64,000 nt of DNA, from positions 258,459 through 322,458 of the forward strand of contig SSNU01000086.1 in NCBI GenBank assembly GCA_012064415.1, read 5' to 3'. A model generated the notes under the pieces. It made no database searches and was not told where the DNA came from. It was given only the letters and a program-made list of their open reading frames with translations. A program made the translations under genes and the position numbers. Source of the DNA: Gyrodactylus bullatarudis (Eukaryota > Platyhelminthes > Monogenea > Gyrodactylidea > Gyrodactylidae). Shown piece by piece: positions 37,901 to 46,900 of this stretch; positions within the stretch are counted from its first letter, which is position 1, and each line of letters opens with the position of its first letter.

Positions 37901-38968
37901 CAATACTGTTTCATTTTCGAATCTTTTTTCCTTTCACAATAGTTGCATCTAGCTCTTTTACCATATGTAATTACATCTTGAGGAGCTTCTTGTTTCCTAT
38001 AGTCGATAAAACTTTTACAAATTTCATATATAAAGAGTTAAGTAAATAAAAATTCAATGAAAAATCACCTTCGAATAAAGCTTAATTTCTTCAAGACGTG
38101 AAAAAAACACGAATTCAAACTATACATCAGAGGAATGAACGTTGAGATTAGCATCAGATCTGTTCTGGAAACCTAAAAATTTATTATAAAAAAAATAAAA
38201 ATCTGTGTTTTTCAACTGTTTTAAAATAAGTCTCTAATGGGTGAAATTTTCTGTTCTTTTGAATGATATAAATTTTATAAAGTTGAACCTGTTTTCCCTT
38301 TTTTAAGTTCAGCCTATATGAGGCCTGTTTTTTTATATTCCGAAATTATGCTCAAACCTTGCAAGATAGAAAAATTCTGAGCACAGATTCGGAATGAGCA
38401 TCGAAATTTATGTTTTCCCGATAAAAGTTCGTGCCACTGTAAGTATGTATAAGATAAGAGAATGTTCTCGTCTTCGAATAGCTCAGATATGATTCGAAAG
38501 AACTTGGAGGGTGACTACTAATCTTGATGCGTCTCTAAAATGGAATCCACTTGATGGTTTTCTTAATTTTGATCTCAAAAATGTACTTTCTGAACGACTA
38601 AAATTTAGTCATAATCTCACAAAAATTTACTCCGAGTTTTCTGTTTTTTTTCTCGGAATTTATTCAGAATAATTTGTTGTCAATTTTCAAAAAATGTTAA
38701 ATCACTAATCGTATCTATCTCTTTATTCTTAGATTATTGAAACATGCTCAAAGTTCCTAAGGGAAATGTGAGTCTCAGGCAAAGTTTAAGTTTATAACCT
38801 AATTTTTCCTTGAATTCCTATAGGGAAACAGAATTGGCACATGAAAATTTTTATCATCGATTCAACTTGTTCAATTTCGACAGTGCAAAACTTGAAAATG
38901 AAATGAATGAGTTCCTGAAAATAACATCAATCGAGCAGGATTTAATAAGTGATGCTGCAACATTTTAA
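28991..38968 (+). CDS. EF-hand and WD-repeat protein (WDR49/EFCAB8/WDY-like)
   Basis: Predicted 939 residues from nine exons: 28991-29918, 33050-33181, 33634-33676, 34107-34536, 34614-34849, 36363-36664, 37125-37693, 38733-38767, 38824-38968; phases agree at all eight junctions. Residues 1-100 hold an EF-hand-like loop, D74-SFNRDLITLE-E85, with poor calcium ligands. WD-like blades follow, for example 'AISSFAILKKEKRIISGGDY' then 'NICIWAL', 'EITSICVNEKFGYLATACKN' then 'VIKIWHLYTG', 'DSVLKVWNPFYGIL', 'NKIFIWNVFL' and 'VSIGTDATVRLSDFSGKYLG'. The family includes axonemal and testis-biased proteins; the function here is unknown. Exon 2 (weak acceptor TTGGAG) and the GTTGGT donor of exon 7 are the least certain borders. 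Introns 1, 5 and 7 hold transposon debris. The stop overlaps an AATAAA. Confidence 0.8.
30442..30584 (+). repeat. 143-bp repeat identical to 20459-20601
   Basis: Exact copy of the TipE-intron repeat, here in intron 1 of the WD gene and 88 bases from the end of the hAT remnant. Confidence 0.95.
30672..31625 (-). pseudogene. hAT-superfamily transposase remnant
   Basis: The minus strand encodes the middle and C-terminus of a hAT-type transposase: 'FLMTDESEINQCKYVNIIGG' near the start (RNase-H-like first acidic residue), 'IVHVTCTAHLLHNCAMKVK' (the conserved CxxHxLxL-like region), 'ITRWGTWLEATNYY', and after an in-frame TAG near 30887 the C-terminal dimerisation motif 'NTCDIERSFSIMQHILSPIR'. The N-terminus and BED finger are missing, with a stop just upstream of 31625. 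Inverted ends were not found. It lies antisense in intron 1 of the WD gene and is inactive as it stands. Confidence 0.85.
32160..32575 (-). mobile_element. Penelope-like element remnant (GIY-YIG C-terminus and 3' end)
   Basis: The minus strand encodes 'LIHKDLLKPEENFSVLYK' then 'GDDSIDVWVKEKFFINQYKP' 'NLCVHKK', which resembles the end of a Penelope-type GIY-YIG domain (E..FI..yKP.LN). It is 72 codons long with an internal deletion that removed the CxC and YIG motifs seen at 46236-46070. The 3' end carries a CTGATGA..GAAA motif. It lies in intron 1 of the WD gene. Confidence 0.72.
32170..32205 (-). ncRNA. Hammerhead-core-like motif, class III
   Basis: On the minus strand: CTGATGA, eight bases (TGCTTTAA), GAAA, then ATGTACAT, which folds as a two-pair helix III with a four-base loop, giving A15.1-U16.1 and T at H17. 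Helix I pairing is imperfect. Confidence 0.4.
35819..35863 (+). ncRNA. Hammerhead-ribozyme-like motif, class I copy A
   Basis: Core strands CTGATGA (35826-35832) and GAAA (35841-35844). Helix III pairs ATA with TAT (35854-35856) around a seven-base loop; the cleavage triplet would be ATC with the cut after 35857. Helix I pairs GTAAAGA (35819-35825) with TCTTAC (35858-35863), leaving one bulged A. Helix II (GTATGCCT) is weak. It lies in intron 5 of the WD gene, sense strand. Confidence 0.6.
37831..38030 (-). pseudogene. piggyBac transposase C-terminal fragment
   Basis: About 60 codons on the minus strand hold 'GKRARCNYCERKKDSKMKQY' followed by 'CQICRKISVLACA', the cysteine-rich C-terminal finger typical of piggyBac transposases, ending at a stop near 37831. 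The catalytic region is absent. It lies antisense in intron 7 of the WD gene. It is the only sign of a possible helper for the TTAA miniature elements in this window. Confidence 0.65.
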
Positions 38969-39084
38969 TAAAGAGGGAATTTATTTTGGAGGGAAAACAA
39001 GTTTGAATAAATGTTGTAAATCTTACCACTGATTAGATTTTTGTTTGTTACTACTAGATAATAATCTATTGTTATTCATAATAT

Positions 39085-40330
39085 TAATTGCGAATGTGAT
39101 TATTAATGGCCAAAGAAAATTCAGACTAAATTTTAAAGACTCATTCAGCCACATTCCAGACCGACCTGAAATTATCTAAAAACTGTTTAAGACTGAGAAG
39201 AGAACTATTTATATTCATATTTATATATATTTAACAATACATATGTTATCTTTATAAGCATAAATAATTCTTCAGACTATAATATATTATAGCTTTTTTT
39301 AAGTTCTTTTTTGAATTCGATTAAGTTTAGGTTTTTGACTGAGCGGTTAAGTTTTTTGAAAATGATTTTGCATCTGTTAAAAATGGCAAGTTTCTTCATC
39401 TGACCGAATTCTGGAATATTATTGCGTAGACCTTGTCGGTTCAAGTAGACTAGCGATGATGATTTAATAAGAGTGAGCGATTTTAATTCTCTTCTAAGTC
39501 TTAAACAGTTTTTAGATGATTTCAGGTCAGTTTGGAACGGGACTGAAAGTCTGCGTATGAATCTTTTAAATGCAGTCTGAATTTTCTTTGACCATTTATC
39601 ACATTCTGGATTCCATACTGCAGAGCAGTATTCAATTATTGGTCGAGCATATACTTTGAAGAGAAGAACCTTCATGCTGTCAATTTTGATACATTTGTGA
39701 ATATGAATGAGTCTCCTAATGGATTTATTAATTACATCATTGTAGTGATCAGTGAAGTCAAATTTCCATGAATAAGTAACACCAAGATCTTTGACTAACT
39801 CTTTGGGTAGGATTTTATCTTCGTTTATGTAAATGTTTAAGTCAAAAATAGCTGTTTCATCTGGTATGATGTAGAATGACTTGTCTATATTGGGCATTAA
39901 TCTAAATTTTTTCAGTGTGTTAATTATGATGGATAGTTCTGAGTTGATAATACTACCGCCATAGGTATTGTTGAAATGAAAGACTATCTTAAAGTCATCA
40001 GCATATTTGAAGATTTTGTATGTTGAGGAATTAATTTCAGCAAAGACTATATTAAAAAGTAATGGTCCAATTCTTGATCCTTGAGGAACTCCAGAGGAGA
40101 TCTTTTGGTAGTCTGACCGTTGCGTATTAAAATAAAAACGCTCAATCTTATTGAATCTGAACCGTTAGTCTACTCCAATCGACAAGCACTACTACGCAAT
40201 AATACCCTAAAATTCGGTCACACGAAAAAGCTTGCTAATTTTACTCGAAAACAAAATGTTTTTAAATAACTGAACTACTCAGTTAAAAACCTAAACATAA
40301 TAGAATTCAAAAAAGAAGTTAAAAAACACT
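39085..40330 (+). pseudogene. LINE reverse-transcriptase fragment split by an antisense insertion
   Basis: Plus-strand pieces at about 39085-39202 ('WPKKIQTKF' with stops) and 40130-40330 ('LIESEPLVYSNRQALLRNN', 'VKNLNIIEFKKEVKKH' then stop) match consecutive parts of the C-terminal region of the minus-strand copy between them. The older plus copy was therefore interrupted at the point corresponding to 'LRREL|KSL'. Several stops show it is dead. Confidence 0.8.
39205..40164 (-). mobile_element. 5'-truncated non-LTR retrotransposon (LINE) with RT palm
   Basis: An uninterrupted minus-strand reading frame runs from 40164 to the stop at 39277. It includes the reverse-transcriptase motifs 'SSGVPQGSRIGPLLFN' and 'KYADDFKIVFHF' (catalytic DD), then the thumb and C-terminal region ending 'LNLIEFKKELKKSYNIL', as in Jockey/CR1-type elements. 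The endonuclease and N-terminal RT are missing because of 5' truncation near 40130. An A+T-rich 3' tail runs down to about 39205. The intact frame suggests recent insertion. Confidence 0.87.
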
Positions 40331-41054
40331 AGAATATCCTCTAACCTAATGAAGAATTAATAGTTAATGTTTATAATTATAACGTATGAATTATTAAATA
40401 AATAAGTGATAAAAAGAGTTCTCTGAACCCCTGAAAATGGTTTCATTTCAATGAGACGAGAAGTAAATAAGTTTGAGTAGGTTTTACCTGGTCTCAATAA
40501 AATTATTCTTTGAAACCAGTAAGTAAGGAACCTGGGCTTTAGAACTTAATTGATTCTGTAGTAAAATTTCATTCAATATTGAGAGGGGAAGTTAAAAAAC
40601 CAAATACAGGATAAACTCTGAGAATAATCTAGAATTTTATGAAAATGAAATTTATTTCAAAACAACATTGATAAATATATATATAGAAAACTGGAGCATA
40701 GTTATCATTTAATCGAAACCAGTATTTAAATACATTCATTCATTTGGAATCTCTCTAAAAATTGTTTAAAATAATACATAATAAATCTACACATTTCTGA
40801 ATGTGGTACAATGATTGGCTACAAAATGAAACAAATTACATTCCAAATATGGTCTTTGAAATCTGATTGGATTGGGAAGGAAAAACTTTGCATGGTTATT
40901 TCACCTCGGAGATATCATTGTAAAGTGTAAGCAAGAATATTGAATATTGAAAAAATTTGAAAGAAAATAATAATATAATTCTGAGAGAATCGGCAAGCAA
41001 ACGGAAGTCAGTGCAATAAAGATTTCTGTCGACTATATAGAAATTTGTTAGAGT

Positions 41055-43363
41055 TTACTTTTTGCCCATACTTTCGTCAAGTTTCCTCTGAATCGATGAG
41101 AAACGATCAGCACCAGTATAATCAATTACGCCTCTCTCCCAATCTCGCTGATGTTCTAGGCTGGATCTCATTCGTTCCATTGATAATTGTGGGTAAACAA
41201 CGTTGGTACAGTTGTAACTGGACATTTTAGCACAAATTCCACCCTAATTTGGAGAAATAATAGTAGATAAACAATTCATAATTGAAATTCAAGAAGAGAG
41301 TTCTGAAGCTAGGAATTCATTTTCCAGTTTTTAAATTTAAAACAAAGTAGAGAATTAATAATGAGATGAAATTTTAGAGATTTGAGCATGTTGACATTTT
41401 AGAATTAAATGATTAATTCAAGAAGTAAATATTATAATTATAAAATGATTCTATTTTCCAATAGACAATTAAAATTTATTTATGTTTTGTGAAACAAATT
41501 TACGTATGTGATTTAAAATAAACTAAAGTGAATCTATAAAAATAAGATAGCTTACTTCAGTATTCTTTTTAGGCTAAAATTAACTTGAATTAAAGACCAA
41601 ATTTATAATCAAAATTCGAATTTTTTATAGGTAATGATTAACTCCTTAGATGGGTATCCTATAGGACAAGAGGCCTGAATTAAAATTGATTTTCTTTTAC
41701 CATAGTTGATGTTTAATAATAAAATGCTAAATGTTGAAAGAGATCTTGTTATTAAGAAATGATCCTTTCTTTATGGTTTTCTATCTGTAATGCAAAATTA
41801 CCATTTTATTCGTTTCGTTTAAAACTTGTAAAGTTTACAAGGAAGGAATTTGTACTTTGTAAAGTGAATAGAGAGAATTTGGGTAGATTTATTATGGTAA
41901 AAAGCTTTCGATACACAATCTCGAAACTCTTTGTAATAAATTACTAAGCAAGATATATAAATGCCTCGTTGTACAAAGCATCAAAAGGGTTGTCAGGCAT
42001 ACTTGTGTTCAAGATTATTACTGAGAATACTTACTAAATGTGAAAGATTGAATTTCTAAAATTAAGACTATATTTCAATTAGAAGAATAACTTACCATAT
42101 TTGAGTTGAGCTTAGGCTTAATCTTGTCCAAGAAAATATACCACCAGAAATTAAGAAAGTTTGCCTCTCCCTTATTGTCGGAGGTGAAGATGACTCTTCC
42201 ATTTGAATCGACATCGTAATGCCATGGCTTCTTAGCTCCAATAAAATGGACAACTCTTATCTTTTCGAAAAAGTTGACAAATGCCGGGAAATATGAGTAG
42301 AAGGAAACACTCATGCAGTTATCTGTGAATGGTAAATGTTTCTTGATGTCGTCAGTGGACCATGTTGAAAAGTATGAATTGAGCAAACCCTTTTTTAATT
42401 GAAAAATTTAAAATTAATATTCGAGATTTTCAGAAAATAAAAGTTCAAATAAAAAATCAAATGATGACCTGGTTTATGATGAAATAACATGACTTCAAAA
42501 GTTGAGAATTTTTCTACGTTGTCAAAAATAATACCAATATTTAATGAAGAAAAGAGGGTGGAATAAAGAAGTATAATTCATACCCTATTAGGATTAGTAG
42601 TTAAAATTAAAGACTACGACTTGAAAGATTTGCTTTTAAAAATGATCAAGTAACTGCTGATAAAATCCTCGCAACGAATAAAGGGATCCTAAAGATCTCC
42701 CAGATAATTCCTATTACTTCAATTTATGTACCAGATAACCATAACTATTTTACTAACTTTTTCAAATAAAAATCTTATATATATATATCCTCAATTAAAG
42801 AATTTTAAATTCTGATTTTAAGTTTACCTCAGAAGATAAACAGATTATTTGGAAAACTGAAAATAAATTCTTACTTGGTCACCTCCATCAAAACTGCCTT
42901 GAGTAAAAGCAAAATCCATTATCTTTGAGTATGTGTCCAGAGAGGGTGTGAATACAAAAACACCAGTATTGAAACAGTCAGGCCATCCAGGATCAGGAGC
43001 TGCACTGAATTCGTTTCTGTCAATAAATATATCATCAATATTCTTAATGACAACAGTATCTGCATCCATGAAAATAGCCTTAGAATATTGAGTTAAACGC
43101 CAGCAATGAAGTTTTGTAAAGGTTATACCGAGTTCAGGTCGATTCAAGAGACTCAGGTTCATTGAATCATTACTGTTGAGAACGTCGACAGTTTCAATAC
43201 AATCAAATTTCTCGTTCATCAATTGAACCATTTGGGGCGATACTTCTTTGGTTACCATACAGGCTATTTGGTGAATTGTCTGAACTCTTCTAAGAGATTC
43301 GCATAAAACAAGAGCTCCGAGAGCATATTCATCATTTGTAGCTAAAGTCACATAAGCATTCAT
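41055..43363 (-). CDS. GYG1: Glycogenin, self-glucosylating glycogen primer
   Basis: Predicted 323 residues from three exons (minus): 42875-43363, 42096-42389 and 41055-41243, all phase 0. Glycogenin adds the first glucose units to its own tyrosine from UDP-glucose and hands the primer to glycogen synthase. The GT8 fold starts 'MNAYVTLATNDEYALGALVL'; the Mn2+/UDP motif is D100-A-D102 in 'AIFMDADTVV'; 'NTGVFVFTPS' and 'FDGGDQGLLN' follow. The acceptor tyrosine is Y194 in 'SFYSYFPAF', the position expected from mammals. The third exon ends 'GADRFSSIQRKLDESMGKK', the conserved glycogen-synthase-binding tail, which supports linking this small exon. The spacer between catalytic domain and tail is short. 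A further small exon between 41243 and 42096 cannot be excluded. Confidence 0.93.
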
Positions 43364-43908
43364 TTTAATTCAAAATGTAGCAAAAATTCTTAATGAAATT
43401 AATATTAAATTGAAACTAAAATCACGAAAATTTTTAGTCAAAGAAAAAATCATTGTTATGTCAATTGTTGCTTTCAAAAATAACTCTCATTCGGGACAAA
43501 ACAATTAAATTGTTACAATTTGTCTTCAATACTGGATTTTGACAAAAAACGGCGAAGTTTGAATTAAATTTTTCTACGTGACCATCAGAGTCTGATCCCT
43601 AAGAAATTCTTAGTAATTATCAATATATATTGACTTACCTATTTTAATTAATAATTATAATTATCAGAATCTACTATTAAGTATATCGATAATAATTTTA
43701 AAATTCTACACTTCAAATTAATCAAGATAATTATTATAATAATCCACTAGTACAATACAACCTGTAGTGGTACAATAATGAGGATTAAAAGTGAAGCGAA
43801 CTTTTATAATTTATTTTCACAATCTTGTATTAACATTACGTATTTGATTTTAACATTGAAAATCTGTTAGTTAAACTAACTTAGTTTATCAGATAAACTT
43901 GAGTTAAA

Positions 43909-46900
43909 TCATAAACTAAATAGGTCCAAGCAATTATCAAATTGTCTGTCAAAATATTCAGGATTGAACTTCCATCCAGCCTCTTTTGTATTTCCACTGT
44001 TGAAAGGGGAGAACCATCTCGGAATATTCTGAAATAAATATTACTTTAGTAATCATAATGATACACGTTTAAATTATGAATTGCAAGAATGGTTCTCATC
44101 TCCAGAAGAGTTGTTGATCAGAACTGACCGAATTTTTTTCTTCATTTCCTCAAGTCATCCAAATGTATCAAGAATTCCTAAAGACATTTAACCAAATTCA
44201 AAAAAGTATACTCAAAAGTAGTGTGCTTAACTGTGGAAAAATTCAGAATTAAAAAAGTTTATTCAATTGACTTGAAAAGATAGTTTGATTCAATTACAAA
44301 TATCTACAGAATAGATAAAATTTGTCAATGCAATCCCCTGATATCTATTGGACTAGAAGATGGCCATTTTTCGATTCCAAATAGCCTCTTTTACATTGAT
44401 AACTTGTGAACTAGAAATTCTTGCGTTGAATAAAAATCATACTTTTTTGATCATTGTATTCGCATTCGGAATCATCATTGTAAATTGTAAAATCCAATCG
44501 GCTAACTCTCTCTCTTTCTCTTTACCTCTCATGAAATCCCCTTGAAGCAAATTCCTCTAGATGGAATCAATGGAAATATCGAAAAGAAGAGGGAGCAATT
44601 CCTCTAATAGAATTTAGTCATTATCCTCTTTTTATTACGTGAGGAGATTGTGGTAAACAGAATTATTTCCTCATTGGAAACAAAAAAATAAATAAATTTT
44701 GTCAATACACTCTTCATCTATATATTAAGCGAAGAGACATTCCTTTTTCGCATTAGAATAAGAAGGAAATCGAAATTTTTCAATCATTCGAGTAAAAGAT
44801 ATGTTAAATTATTCCTCTCTTGAAAATTTCTACCTACTTTGGCAAATCTATTTCGAATATCAGCCGTTTTAAGATTGAAAATGTCCATCAATTGTGCTTG
44901 AGTAAATCAGAGGCTTTATTGCTTGAACTTTTTATAGAATTTAGTCATTTTTGTTGATTTCAAGGTGTGAGAAGGATATTTTTTCAGGATCCCCAATAGA
45001 CAAGGAAAATAATTATTATTTTGAGAAAAAAACTGTCATTTTCAAATGATCTTGGATCATTCTAATTTATCAATTTCCAAAAATAGACTTTCACACATAA
45101 ATTGAGTGTTTTCTAAAATCTCTACGGCCATTCTTGGCCTTCTTGTCTATTGGTGATCCAGATAAATAACTTTTGATCCCTCTCATACCTTGATATCAAC
45201 AAAAATTTTCAATTCAGTTTAAAAAATTGTAAAAAACTACGCCAGCTTCTAATTTGAAACGCCTCTAAATTTTTCTAAAAAAATTTTTTCGAATCAAGCT
45301 TATCAGAAGAAGCGTAAACGTTCATAATTTTAATAATTTCGTCCTCTCAGGTCGGAATTTGAACCTTGGAGTTCTCGCATTGTAGTCCAACATCCTGAAT
45401 CCGAGTTGCATTCATTACAAAATAGCACGAACCTGAGGGATTTATTACTTAACCCTAGAATGACATTTGGGGGTCTTTAACGCCCCCATTTGTATTAAAA
45501 CTCCCATAAGGAAAAATTAAAATGTCGTTCTAGGGTTAAGCACTTAGAACGAACGAATTGTACAGAAATTTGTACTTCTCTATGAATATAAAAGCCGATG
45601 TAGTAGTCTGAGGAGATCCAGTAAAATAAATGCTTGACTTTTAATTCTTCCTTCATCGCCACAAAATATTTTTGAACATATTTTAGACTACTTTGCGCAA
45701 AATATATTCATAGAAAGAAAAAACGTTAAAATTTCTATAATTGACTCTATTTCTATTCTATTTATCATTTGACTCATTTGATTGAAAAATTGTTTTAAAT
45801 TACAGTAAAAATTTCTATTCAAACATCTTATTTTTATTGAAACACGAATATTTACCCCCTAATTAAGTATTATTTGTGTCGACCTATCTAAATGTTAAAA
45901 TAGAAGTAAAGATATATTAACACCAAATGCACATTTCTTAAAGGATCATCAGTGTGTGATTGGGTTTGTATTGATTGATAAAGAATTTCTCCTTTACCCA
46001 TACATCTATGCTATCACCCCCAGGGTTTTTTGTATAAAACGGGAAAATTTGAAATTAAAGCTGCGTGGTTTTCCTGCTTAAGATGTCTAGTAACCGCGGT
46101 ATCCTTATGTAGATGATCATTGGATCTTGTAGAAGATTTCCTTAATAGTTCTTCCAATGTACGAAGCTCCACAATCACACTAGAATTGATAAACTAATAG
46201 AGTCTTCTCTTCAGGTTTGAGTAAATCCTTATGAATTAAACTGAACAATCTCTGTGTTTTAAATACAATTGTATATTATTATAATTTTGATCTATGAGAT
46301 TATTAAGTCTTTTTCTTATATCATTACTGAAACCATCTCCTTTGAAGTTAAGCTTCATGAAAATAGTAATTTTATCCACCTCTTCTGTTTCGAAAACCTC
46401 ATCTCTAACCATAGGTTGATTGATGAATTTGTCCACAAATTTGGCCGGATAACCATTTTTCATCAAACATGACTTCGAATTCTCTATTTCATTTGTCCAT
46501 TCCTCAGGACTTGCGATTCTTCTTATCCTCTTCCCTAGACCAATTACTAAGCTAATTTTATGAGATATAGGAAAAATGAAATTGAAGACAAAGCAGGAAA
46601 ACCACGCAGCTTTAATTTCAAATTTTCCCGTTTTATACAAAAAACCCTGGGGGTGATAGCATAGATGTATGGGTAAAGGAGAAATTCTTTATCAATCAAT
46701 ACAAACCCAATCTATGTGTTCACAAAAAAACTATTCCTATAATCTTCAACTACCTTGGCCTATATGAGCTTATTCACTTTTCTCTCCATTGTTGCTATTT
46801 ACTGAAGAGTTTTGGTGTTTTTTTCAGCTTGTATTTATTCTTAATTCTTAAACTTTTACTATTTCTTTCACATTTGTAAATTATTATTATCATTCAATTA

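Noticed and set aside
41045..41230. 61-codon plus-strand frame
   Set aside because: It is the complement of glycogenin exon 3, which encodes the conserved tail on the minus strand.
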